In this document: positions 48,293 through 55,366 of the stretch, one piece after another | Position numbering within the stretch: position 1 is the first letter of the stretch | Layout of the letters: each line of letters starts with the position of its first letter | Origin: Bacillota bacterium | Lineage (GTDB): Bacteria > Bacillota > Clostridia > Peptostreptococcales > Anaerovoracaceae | Length of the DNA stretch: 62,629 bases | Assembly: GCA_017405645.1 (NCBI GenBank) | Contig: JAFQZZ010000025.1 | Location: forward strand, 1-62,629 | Direction: 5' to 3' | Position numbers and translations under genes: made by a program | Notes under the pieces: generated by a model | What the model saw: the letters and a program-made list of their open reading frames with translations, nothing else | What the model was told of the DNA's origin: nothing | Database searches by the model: none

Positions 48293-49087
48293 ATGGGACT
48301 GATTGAAAAGAGCAGGGAGCAGAGAATTGCTGAATTGGGGGAGATTATTGATACGATCAAGAGGTTTTTAATGCGGGCGCCGGATGGCAATCTGCGGGTG
48401 AACCGCACCCGGACCAGAATACGGTTTTACCGTCTTCACGAGAATCGGAAGAAGAAACCAGACTATCTGGGAGTCGATAATGCATCGTTGATCCGTCAGC
48501 TGGCGCAGAAGGATTACTGGCAGGAGGTGCTCAAGCGGGCGGAAGAGGAGGCTGTTTTTCTTGGGAGAATGGGAGAGCGGTATCCCGGGCCGGCGCCGGA
48601 GGAGGTGTATGATACTCTGGACGAGATCCGCAGGTCGCTGGTCCGGCCCATCGTCGAAAGCGATGAAGAGTACGTCTGCCGCTGGCTTGCGGTACCTTAT
48701 GAAAAGAAACCCATCCGGGACGGGAGCCGGGTGTTCTACACGGAAAACGGCGAGACCGTCCGGTCGAAATCAGAAGTCATCATCGCCAACACCTACAAGG
48801 CGGAAGGCATTCCTTACCGGTACGAATTCCCGATGACGCTGCAGGACGGGAGGAAGGTCCATCCGGACTTCACCGCTTTAAATGTCCGTGAACGCAAAAC
48901 CATGATCCACGAACACTTTGGGATGATGGATGACCCGGATTATCTGAACTATGCAATGGAAAAGATCCGCAGGTATGCGGAGAGCGGGTTTTTCCCGGGA
49001 ACCAATCTCATTCTGACCTTCGAAACCTCCGACCGGCCGCTGGATACTCAGGAACTCAGGAGAGTGATCCGGCATTATCTGATCTAA
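48293..49087 (+). CDS. Putative PD-(D/E)XK-superfamily nuclease
   Basis: A 264-residue protein of no named family. The C-terminal half reads like a restriction-endonuclease-type core: RSKSEVIIANTYKAEGIPY (Glu of helix 1), YEFPMTLQDGRKVHPDFTAL (Asp in PDF), then IHEHFGMMDDPDYLNY, where E-x-H replaces the usual (D/E)xK; the EHxGMxDDPxY pattern is one that I recall from nuclease domains attached to helicases. N-terminal half is charged and helical (about residues 1-130), perhaps DNA-binding. GGGGGAG lies 5 nt before the ATG. The gene follows the phased TGTACTA array and precedes a HigBA-type toxin-antitoxin pair. Nuclease activity is an inference. Confidence 0.6.
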   Translation: MGLIEKSREQRIAELGEIIDTIKRFLMRAPDGNLRVNRTRTRIRFYRLHENRKKKPDYLGVDNASLIRQLAQKDYWQEVLKRAEEEAVFLGRMGERYPGPAPEEVYDTLDEIRRSLVRPIVESDEEYVCRWLAVPYEKKPIRDGSRVFYTENGETVRSKSEVIIANTYKAEGIPYRYEFPMTLQDGRKVHPDFTALNVRERKTMIHEHFGMMDDPDYLNYAMEKIRRYAESGFFPGTNLILTFETSDRPLDTQELRRVIRHYLI

Positions 49088-49110
49088 ATAGAGCGGAGAA
49101 TCCTGAAATA

Positions 49111-49187
49111 AATTTACCTCAAAGGTAAATTTTTTTCTTGACTAAAACGGAAAGGCGGCGTATAATGAGTTTACCTTAGAGGTAAAC
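49111..49187 (+). promoter_or_regulatory. higBA promoter flanked by twin operators
   Basis: Promoter TTGACT (49138-49143), 17 bp, TATAAT (49161-49166). Operator 1: AATTTACCT-caa-AGGTAAATT (49111-49131), perfect 9-3-9, upstream of the -35. Operator 2: GTTTACCT-tag-AGGTAAAC (49169-49187), perfect 8-3-8, at the transcription start. Shared core TTTACCT-N3-AGGTAAA. This fits autorepression by the HTH of the antitoxin. Confidence 0.9.
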
Positions 49188-49201
49188 TGCGAGGTGATCT
49201 A

Positions 49202-49501
49202 TTGGAGATAAAGTACAAGAACAAGGGCATTCAGAAGGTGTGCACGGACTATTCCGAGGCCATCAAAGCCTATGGACAAAAGCTAGCGGAAATAACCCAT
49301 CGCCGAATGAAGGAATTCCGGGCAACCGAAACGGAGCAGGATCTGTCCTTCGTTGATAGATGCCACAAACTGAAAGGCAAGAGGAAAGCACAGTATGCGG
49401 TGGACCTGGGACATCCGTTCCGATTGGTTTTCGAACTGACCTCAAAGGATCCGCTGGTGATCCGGATCATTGAAATAGAAGATTATCATGGAAAACAATA
49501 G
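49202..49501 (+). CDS. higB: HigB-type toxin (RelE/ParE superfamily)
   Basis: A 99-residue mRNA interferase-like toxin. IKYKNKGIQKVCTDYSEAIK at the start and CHKLKGKRKAQYAVDLGHPF, RLVFEL near 55-80 match HigB/plasmid-killer proteins, which cut mRNA on the ribosome. The start is TTG at 49202, 5 nt after GAGGTGA; no in-frame ATG fits, and weak initiation suits a toxin. Toxin-first order (higB before higA) is normal for this class. It is 18 bp upstream of the antitoxin. Confidence 0.88.
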   Translation: MEIKYKNKGIQKVCTDYSEAIKAYGQKLAEITHRRMKEFRATETEQDLSFVDRCHKLKGKRKAQYAVDLGHPFRLVFELTSKDPLVIRIIEIEDYHGKQ

Positions 49502-49519
49502 AATAGGGGAGTAACAGAA

Positions 49520-50602
49520 ATGAAGTACAGTAAAACAACGATTGCGATACCTCCCGGCGAAACCATCCGGGAGAAACTGCAGGACAGGGGAATGAGCCAG
49601 AAGGAATTCGCGGTGCGGATGGACCTGTCCCAGAAGCACGTCAGCAAGCTCATCAACGGGGAAGTGCAGCTAACCCAGGACGTGGCCCAGCGGCTGGAAA
49701 TGGTGCTGGGGGTTTCGGCGCGGTTCTGGAACAATTTAGAGGCAATTTACCGGGAAGACCTGGAGCGGGTCCGGATGGAAAACGAACTGGAAGCGGAGGC
49801 GGAGATTGCCCGGAAGTTCCCATACAATGAAATGGCGAAGAACGGGTGGGTCCCGGAGACCCGCAAGCAAAACGAGCGGGTCATCAACCTACGGAAATTC
49901 TTTGAAGTGGTCCGGCTGGACCTGGTAATGCGGACGGGCGTGGAGCAGATGGCCTGCCGGCGGCTGTCGGAAACCGAAAAGGGCGACTACGGCATGGCGG
50001 CCTGGACCCAGGCGGCGAAGCTGACCGCCCGGGAGATGGAGGCCGCCCCCATTGACATTAAGGGACTGGAAAAGGCTCTGCCGGAGATCCGGGCCCTGAA
50101 CCTGCTGCCGCCTAAAGAGCAATCCATCCGGCTGCGGGAGATGCTGGCGTCCCACGGGATCGCGCTGGTCTTCCTGCCCCACACCAAGGGATCCTACCTC
50201 CACGGAGCCACCTTCGTGGACGGGAAGAAGATCGTCATGGGAATCACCCTGCGGGGGAGATATGCCGACAAGTTCTGGTTCAGCATTTTCCACGAGATCG
50301 GCCACATCCTCCTGGGGCACCTGGACCTGCCGGAAGGCACCGGCATCAATGAAGAAAAAGCGGCGGACAAGTTCGCGGCGGAGACCCTGATCCCGGACCG
50401 GGAAGTGCTGAACTTCACCCACAGCCGGGACATCAACGTGAAGAACATCCGCAGTTTTGCCGCAGACCAGGGCATCCAGCCGGGCATCGTCGTGGCCCGC
50501 CTGCAGCGGCAGAAAGTGATCGATTACAACCAATTCAATCATTTGAAGGAACAATATATATTCGTCTCCGGGGATTCCGGAGAAAACAAGGAGGAGAACT
50601 GA
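49520..50602 (+). CDS. higA: HigA-type antitoxin fused to an ImmA/IrrE metallopeptidase
   Basis: A 360-residue two-domain protein. Residues about 12-70 are a HigA HTH (GETIREKLQDRGMSQKEFAV, LSQKHVSKLINGEVQLT). Residues about 205-320 are an M78/ImmA-type zinc peptidase with H258-E-I-G-H262 (FHEIGHILLGH) and a downstream Glu-rich helix EEKAADKFAAE that supplies the third ligand. Such fusions can degrade their own repressor half or a partner on stress. The ATG follows AGGGGAG. Together with higB it sits under two palindromic operators. Confidence 0.92.
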   Translation: MKYSKTTIAIPPGETIREKLQDRGMSQKEFAVRMDLSQKHVSKLINGEVQLTQDVAQRLEMVLGVSARFWNNLEAIYREDLERVRMENELEAEAEIARKFPYNEMAKNGWVPETRKQNERVINLRKFFEVVRLDLVMRTGVEQMACRRLSETEKGDYGMAAWTQAAKLTAREMEAAPIDIKGLEKALPEIRALNLLPPKEQSIRLREMLASHGIALVFLPHTKGSYLHGATFVDGKKIVMGITLRGRYADKFWFSIFHEIGHILLGHLDLPEGTGINEEKAADKFAAETLIPDREVLNFTHSRDINVKNIRSFAADQGIQPGIVVARLQRQKVIDYNQFNHLKEQYIFVSGDSGENKEEN

Positions 50603-50854
50603 ATGGAGAGAAGAGAAGCTATTGACCTGAACAACCTGCCGATGCCGATCCGCGAATACCAGATGACCCCCGATGACATTATGGAGATGATTTGGGACGA
50701 TCTGGGGGAATATGTGGAGCGGTTGGAGGACGGCGATGTCGCTGAAATCCACATCAACATTACCCCGGCCAGCGTCATGATCGCCAAGAGGAAGAAGAAT
50801 TTGGCGGAGGACGACGAGAAGCTGGGGATGAGTCTGGAGGACTGGGAGTCGTAG
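50603..50854 (+). CDS. Small acidic protein of the higBA operon (83 aa)
   Basis: Not recognised. An acidic 83-residue protein (REYQMTPDDIMEMIWDDLGE, YVERLEDGDVAEIHINITP) with no membrane segment, probably alpha/beta. AAGGAGGAGAA precedes its ATG, which directly follows the HigA stop. Its position makes it a possible third component (chaperone or modulator) of the toxin-antitoxin unit. Confidence 0.7.
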   Translation: MERREAIDLNNLPMPIREYQMTPDDIMEMIWDDLGEYVERLEDGDVAEIHINITPASVMIAKRKKNLAEDDEKLGMSLEDWES

Positions 50855-50893
50855 ACCCCGGCTTCTCCGTCGCAATGAAGAGAGGAAAAAAAT

Positions 50894-51256
50894 ATGAGAC
50901 TGAAAAACGTATTGATCGTTGTGAAAGATATCGAAAAGTCCAGGCAGTTCTACCATGATCTGTTTGGACTTGAACTCGTTTTGGACAACGATGGGAACAT
51001 GATCCTGACGGAGGGGCTGGTCCTCCAGGAGGAAAAATACTGGCGCGAGTTCCTGGGCCGGGACATTATCCCGGAGAACAATGCCGGCGAGCTGTATTTT
51101 GAAGAGAATGACATCGAAGCCTTCGTGGAGAAACTGGAACGGCTGTACCCGGAGGTCAAATACGTGAACCGTCTGATGACCCACAGCTGGGGACAGAGAG
51201 TGGTCCGGTTTTACGATCCGGACGGAAATCTGATCGAAGTCGGAACGCCGGTGTGA
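50894..51256 (+). CDS. VOC-family (glyoxalase/bleomycin-resistance fold) protein
   Basis: A 120-residue protein with paired beta-alpha-beta-beta-beta modules: MRLKNVLIVVKDIEKSRQFY, HDLFGLELVLDNDGNMIL, and the C-terminal FYDPDGNLIEVGTPV. Metal-binding Glu is seen in NLIEVG; the partner His positions are less clear. Members are dioxygenases, isomerases or resistance proteins that bind hydrophobic drugs; no specific substrate can be given. AGAGAGG precedes the ATG. It is followed closely by a hydrolase gene, 20 bp on. Confidence 0.9.
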   Translation: MRLKNVLIVVKDIEKSRQFYHDLFGLELVLDNDGNMILTEGLVLQEEKYWREFLGRDIIPENNAGELYFEENDIEAFVEKLERLYPEVKYVNRLMTHSWGQRVVRFYDPDGNLIEVGTPV

Positions 51257-51276
51257 GACGCCGGGGAGAAAAGAAA

Positions 51277-51933
51277 ATGAGTGATTTTGAAATCTATCGA
51301 TACGGGGATCCGAAAGCCGGAACGGTCCTGCTTCAGATGGTAGACGACCATGACATGGGATTCCTCGAGCAGGAGGCGGAGCTAATCCGGGAAGCGACCG
51401 GGAAGGATTTCCTCCTGGCAGCCGTGAAGGTGAATAACTGGAACAACGACCTGTCGCCCTGGCCGGCGCCGGCGGTTTTCGGCGAGGAAGACTTTGGAGG
51501 AGCGGCACAGGACACCCTGGCGTTTCTGCTTTCCGAGGTCATCCCGGATCTGAGAGGACCGGCTCCGGAAGAAAACAAAGAAATCTACATAGGCGGATAT
51601 TCCCTGTCCGCCTTGTTTGCGTTGTGGGCAGGCTGCCAAACGGACGCCTTCGCCGGCGTCGCGGCTGCTTCCCCCTCCATCTGGTTCCCGGGATTCACCG
51701 ATTACCTGCGGGCCAACCCGCCCCGCACCAAAGCGGTATACCTGAGCCTTGGGGACAAGGAAGAAAAGACCCGCAACCCGGTTATGGCCAGGGTTGGGAC
51801 AGCGATCCGAGAAGCGGAGAACATCCTGAAAGAAGCCGGTATCGACAGCGTTCTGGAATGGAATCCGGGGAATCATTTTAAGGATGCGGAGAAGAGGACT
51901 GCGAAGGGGTTTGAGTGGGTGATGGGAAGGTAA
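51277..51933 (+). CDS. Alpha/beta hydrolase, esterase-like
   Basis: A 218-residue cytoplasmic hydrolase. Nucleophile elbow GGYSLSALFALWAG (Ser near residue 113), GDKEEKTRNP with the acid region, and the terminal GNHFKDAEKR with the catalytic His. This resembles the Fes/YbbA-like putative esterases. GGGGAGAAAAG precedes the ATG at 51277; an upstream GTG in frame overlaps the VOC gene end and is less likely. Probably co-transcribed with the VOC gene. Substrate unknown. Confidence 0.85.
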   Translation: MSDFEIYRYGDPKAGTVLLQMVDDHDMGFLEQEAELIREATGKDFLLAAVKVNNWNNDLSPWPAPAVFGEEDFGGAAQDTLAFLLSEVIPDLRGPAPEENKEIYIGGYSLSALFALWAGCQTDAFAGVAAASPSIWFPGFTDYLRANPPRTKAVYLSLGDKEEKTRNPVMARVGTAIREAENILKEAGIDSVLEWNPGNHFKDAEKRTAKGFEWVMGR

Positions 51934-51968
51934 ACTGAAAAGATAAACAGACATCACGATATAAAGCA

Positions 51969-52000
51969 GGACAGTAGTAAATTTGACCACTGTCTTTTTT
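51969..52000 (+). terminator. Terminator after the hydrolase gene
   Basis: GACAGT (51970-51975) pairs with ACTGTC (51989-51994), followed by TTTTTT. Confidence 0.75.
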
Positions 52001-52007
52001 CACGCAT

Positions 52008-52085
52008 ATTAGTTTCAACTATTTATTAGATTTGATATAATGAAACTAATAATCCAACAGGGTATATTATAGTCGGGTTGGATTA
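52008..52085 (+). promoter_or_regulatory. Promoter region with two consecutive perfect inverted repeats
   Basis: IR 1: ATTAGTTTCA (52008-52017) and TGAAACTAAT (52041-52050) bracket the extended -10 TGATATAAT (52033-52041). IR 2 starts immediately after: TAATCCAAC (52050-52058) and GTTGGATTA (52077-52085), spacer of 18. IR 1 could be a split operator around the promoter; IR 2 lies in the transcribed leader and could be an operator or RNA hairpin. The gene pair controlled is GNAT-queT. No preQ1 riboswitch consensus was recognised here. Confidence 0.6.
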
Positions 52086-52139
52086 ATAAGTGGTATCAGA
52101 CAATAAATTACTTTTAATAGCAGACAGAAAGGACCCACT

Positions 52140-52697
52140 ATGACAACCCACGGCACAACCACACTCACCACCCCCCGCCTAACCCTTCGCCGCCACATCC
52201 TCTCAGACGCCCCCACCCTCCACCGGGACTTCGGCCTGGATCCGGAGATGTCCCGTTACTCGGGCTGGAATCCGTATGCGACGTCGGAGATGGCGGAGGA
52301 GACGGTGAGGGATATCATCGGCAGCTATGCCGACGGGCGTTCTTACAGCTGGGCGATCGAGCATGAGGGAAAGCTCATCGGCACGGTGGGCGCCTATGAC
52401 TATGATCCGGAGGCGAACAGCGCTGAACTTGGGATCAGCATTGCCCGCGCCTGTTGGGGGCAGGGCTTTGCCGGGGAAGTGCTGACAGCAGTGGTTCGTT
52501 ACCTGACCGAAAACGAAGGAATCAGCCGGGTGGCAGCCTGGTGCGCTTCAGATAATATCGGATCTGCCCGGGCGATGGAGAAGGCCGGGATGCAGCGGAT
52601 CCGGATCGAAGAAGGTGCGCTGGACGTTGACGGACAGGTATTTGACAAGTGGATTTACGAATACCGTGCCAGAAAGGAACACCCCCATGAACAATAA
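52140..52697 (+). CDS. GNAT-family N-acetyltransferase
   Basis: A 185-residue RimJ/RimL-like acetyltransferase. TTPRLTLRRHILSDAPTL is the N-terminal strand-helix, GTVGAYDYDPEANSAELGIS the beta-bulge, and RACWGQGFAGEVLTAVVRYL the acetyl-CoA pyrophosphate loop (QGFAGE); CASDNIGSARAMEKAG is the last helix. Likely acetylates a protein N-terminus or small amine. The first 20 codons are unusually C-rich (many ACC/CCC/CTA) compared with the remainder. AAAGGACC lies before the ATG. Its stop overlaps queT by 11 nt. Confidence 0.92.
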   Translation: MTTHGTTTLTTPRLTLRRHILSDAPTLHRDFGLDPEMSRYSGWNPYATSEMAEETVRDIIGSYADGRSYSWAIEHEGKLIGTVGAYDYDPEANSAELGISIARACWGQGFAGEVLTAVVRYLTENEGISRVAAWCASDNIGSARAMEKAGMQRIRIEEGALDVDGQVFDKWIYEYRARKEHPHEQ

Positions 52698-53181
52698 CAA
52701 TAAACCCATCCAATTCCTGGCGCGGGGCGCCGTGATCGCGGCGCTTTACGTGGTGCTGACGCTGGTGTTCTCGCCGATTTCCTTCGGACCGGGACAGGTC
52801 CGGGTGGCGGAAGTGCTGACGATCCTGCCGATGTTCACGCCGGCGGCGGTGCCGGGGCTCTTTGTAGGCTGCCTGCTGGGGAACCTGCTGGCGGGCGCGG
52901 TGATCTGGGACATCATCTTCGGGAGCCTGGCAACGCTGATCGGGGCGGTGTTCAGTTATGCGCTGCGGTCCAACCGCTGGCTGGTGCCGATCCCGGCGAT
53001 CCTGGCCAACGCCATTATCATCCCCTTCGTACTGAAATACGGATACGGGGTCGATATGCCGCTGATTCTCATGGGTCTCTATGTGGGGATCGGGGAAGTC
53101 ATCAGCTGCTTCGTTTTAGGGGAACTCTTTGCATCCGCGCTCCTGCGGCGGCAAAAACACCAGCAAAAGGAAGAGGAATAA
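52687..53181 (+). CDS. queT: QueT family transporter (queuosine precursor)
   Basis: A 164-residue membrane protein with about five hydrophobic spans, family QueT, an S-component of ECF transporters for preQ0/preQ1 or queuine. Marker ARGAVIAALYVVLTLVFSPI, GQVRVAEVLTILPMFTPAAV and GLFVGCLLGNLLAGAVIWDI are typical. The ATG at 52687 overlaps the GNAT gene and AAAGGAACA lies upstream. Queuine salvage affects tRNA-Asn/Asp/His/Tyr. No shared ECF module genes are adjacent. Confidence 0.93.
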   Translation: MNNNNKPIQFLARGAVIAALYVVLTLVFSPISFGPGQVRVAEVLTILPMFTPAAVPGLFVGCLLGNLLAGAVIWDIIFGSLATLIGAVFSYALRSNRWLVPIPAILANAIIIPFVLKYGYGVDMPLILMGLYVGIGEVISCFVLGELFASALLRRQKHQQKEEE

Positions 53182-53289
53182 ATATATTTGGGGCGGACCC
53201 CCTACCCAAGTGATTTTGCTTGTGGTATAATACTGTTATTCAAGTAACGCAATCAATAAAATTTATAATTATGGAAAAGGAGAACGAGT

Positions 53290-53970
53290 ATGAATTTATT
53301 GGAAATGTTATTCAGTTCGATGAACAATCAGAATTCGGTTAATACCATGTCCCAGAAGACAGGTCTGTCCGGATCTCAGATTACAAAACTGCTGATTCTG
53401 GCGCTGCCGATCCTGCTCCGGGCGCTGACCAAGAACGCAGCATCCAGAGATGGAGCCAAATCCCTGTCGGATGCACTGACTGCGCATACCAGCACGGACA
53501 ACATGGCGCTGCAGATCCAGAATGCGGATGAAGAAGACGGCAACAAGATCCTGGGCCACATCCTGGGCGGGAACGTGAACAACGTAGTTGGCGCTTTATC
53601 CCAGCAGACCGGCACCGATCAGGAACAGGTAAAAGGCCTGCTCGGCATGATCGCACCGGCTCTTCTGAGCGGTCTTTCCGCAGCTACCAACCATGCGCAG
53701 CAGCAGAACACCTATGACATGAGCGGACTTCTGAGCCTGTTCGGCGGCCAGCAGCAACAGCAGAGCGGAGGCATCCTGTCCCAGCTCTTCGGCGCACCGC
53801 AGCAGCAGCAGACGACCGGAGGACTTCTGTCCCAGCTTCTGGGCGGCGGCCAGCAGCAACAGCAGAGCGGCGGCTTCCTGTCCCAGCTCTTCGGCGCGAA
53901 GCCTCAGCAGCAGCAGAACACCATCGACGGCACCGCTTTACTTCAGGCACTGCTGTCCATGATGCAATAA
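53290..53970 (+). CDS. DUF937 protein with Gln-rich repeats
   Basis: A 226-residue protein. Residues 1-130 match DUF937 (SQKTGLSGSQITKLLILALP, LGHILGGNVNNVVGALSQQT, LLGMIAPALLSGLSAATNH). Residues about 150-212 are three repeats of 17 residues (GGQQQQQSGGILSQLF, GAPQQQQTTGGLLSQLL, then a copy of the first). The first and third repeat DNA (53743-53795 and 53845-53897) differ at only three of 53 positions. Function unknown; related YidB-like proteins are cytoplasmic. AAAAGGAGAACG precedes the ATG. A TATAAT (53227-53232 region) lies upstream. The repeat is a candidate for length variation. Confidence 0.9.
   Translation: MNLLEMLFSSMNNQNSVNTMSQKTGLSGSQITKLLILALPILLRALTKNAASRDGAKSLSDALTAHTSTDNMALQIQNADEEDGNKILGHILGGNVNNVVGALSQQTGTDQEQVKGLLGMIAPALLSGLSAATNHAQQQNTYDMSGLLSLFGGQQQQQSGGILSQLFGAPQQQQTTGGLLSQLLGGGQQQQQSGGFLSQLFGAKPQQQQNTIDGTALLQALLSMMQ
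53743..53897 (+). repeat. In-frame 51-bp repeats coding for Gln-rich units
   Basis: GGCGGCCAGCAGCAACAGCA starts both 53743 and 53845, each extending 53 bp with three differences; a diverged copy lies between, giving a 51-bp (17-codon) period. Length change by recombination would keep the frame. Confidence 0.85.
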
Positions 53971-53997
53971 TCAATCAATAAGAAAACGAACAATTTG

Positions 53998-54053
53998 AAA
54001 AGAGACGGCCGGTTACGCGCGGATCGAAGCACGATAAAGGCCGTCTCTTTTTC
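53998..54053. terminator. Bidirectional terminator after DUF937 gene
   Basis: AAAGAGACGGCC (53998-54010) pairs with GGCCGTCTCTTT (54039-54050), followed by TTC; A tract on the other side serves the convergent aminotransferase. Confidence 0.85.
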
Positions 54054-54079
54054 TTTGTCTTTATTGTCGCCGGCGCCCG

Positions 54080-55249
54080 CTATTTCCGCGCCGGGATTTT
54101 TTCACGGATACTTTCCAGCCGGTTCAGGGCGTCGTACAGGGTCTCGTCTTTTTTGGCGAAGTGGAAGCGGATCAGGTGATTGACCGGTTCCCGGAAGAAG
54201 CTGGATCCGGGCACGGTGCCCACGCCTACATCCCGGGCCAGGACTTCGCAGAATTCCAGGTCGTCCTTGTAACCGAATTCCGACACGTCCATCAGCACAT
54301 AATAGGCACCGTCCGGGTTGGTGCATTCCAGTCCCAATGAGTTCAGTCCGCCCACGAAGAGGTCCCGCTTGCGGGTGTAGGTTGCCAGCAGGCCGTCGTA
54401 GTAATCCTGTCCGGCCTTCAGCCCCGGAATGACCGCTTCCTGCAGAGGATGGGGAGCACCCACCGTCAGGAAGTCGTGGACCTTCATGATCCGGTCGGTG
54501 ATCTCCGGACAGGCCAGGGTGTAGCCCAGCCGCCAGCCGGTAATCGAGTAGGTCTTGGACAGGGAGGAGCAGGAAATGGTCCGCTCCCACATCCCCGGCA
54601 GGGTGGCGAAGTACACGTGCTGATGAGGCGCGTAGACGATGTGCTCGTAGACCTCGTCGGTGATGACGAAGGTGTCGTATCTTTCCGCCAGGGTGGCAAT
54701 GAATTCCAGTTCCGCCCGGGTGAATACCTTCCCGCAGGGGTTGGAGGGGTTGCACAGGATCAGCGCCTTCGGGTGCTGCCGGAAGGCGTCCTCCAGCACA
54801 TCCGGGTCGAAGTCATAGGTGGGCGGCACCAGGGGCACGTAGATCGGCTCGGCGCCGGACAGGATGGTGTCCGCACCGTAGTTCTCGTAGAACGGGGAGA
54901 AGACGATGACCTTGTCGCCGGGATTGGCCACGGTCATCATGGCCGCCATCATGGCTTCCGTGCTGCCGCAGGTCACCACGATCTCCTTCTCGGGATCCAC
55001 CGGGTGGCCCATGAAGCGGGTCTGCTTCTCCGCCAGGGCGGCCCGGAAGGGCTTCGAACCCCAGGTCAGGGAATACTGGTGGACGTTTTCCCCCGGCATT
55101 TCCGCCAGCCGTTTCAATATCATCTGGGGCGGCTCGAAGTCCGGGAATCCCTGGGACAGGTTCACCGCACCGTATTTCAGAGAGACCCGGGTCATCCGGC
55201 GGATGACGGAGTCTGTAAAGGTTTCGGTTCTTTTTGACAGTTTCGGCAT
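54080..55249 (-). CDS. Class I/II PLP-dependent aminotransferase
   Basis: A 389-residue fold-type I aminotransferase. VNLSQGFPDFEPP near the start, CGSTEAMMAAMMTVANPGDK, NPSNPCGKVF (Asn contacting PLP), ITDEVYEHIVY and SCSSLSKTYSITGWRLGY with the PLP lysine are complete; the terminal Arg for the substrate carboxylate lies in NHLIRFHF. Resembles aspartate/aromatic or kynurenine-oxoglutarate type transaminases. The start at 55249 is set by AAGGAAGTG. Single-gene unit. Substrate uncertain. Confidence 0.94.
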   Translation of the reverse strand: MPKLSKRTETFTDSVIRRMTRVSLKYGAVNLSQGFPDFEPPQMILKRLAEMPGENVHQYSLTWGSKPFRAALAEKQTRFMGHPVDPEKEIVVTCGSTEAMMAAMMTVANPGDKVIVFSPFYENYGADTILSGAEPIYVPLVPPTYDFDPDVLEDAFRQHPKALILCNPSNPCGKVFTRAELEFIATLAERYDTFVITDEVYEHIVYAPHQHVYFATLPGMWERTISCSSLSKTYSITGWRLGYTLACPEITDRIMKVHDFLTVGAPHPLQEAVIPGLKAGQDYYDGLLATYTRKRDLFVGGLNSLGLECTNPDGAYYVLMDVSEFGYKDDLEFCEVLARDVGVGTVPGSSFFREPVNHLIRFHFAKKDETLYDALNRLESIREKIPARK

Positions 55250-55366
55250 ATCAACACTTCCTTGTTCCAAAAGTCTTCCCTTTCAATATATCAGAATACC
55301 GGGACCGGGGAAAGCGGTTTTTCACCGGCGGAGGATGTGATATAATAGAGGAGCAGGAGGTGTGAC

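Noticed and set aside
49889..51508. A 539-residue minus-strand open frame opposite higA and following genes
   Set aside because: Covers four plus-strand genes that have motifs and ribosome-binding sites; low-quality amino-acid composition.
52042..52139. preQ1 riboswitch in front of queT
   Set aside because: I looked for the preQ1-I hairpin with A-rich tail and the preQ1-II pattern and saw neither; only simple inverted repeats are present. A covariance-model search would settle it.
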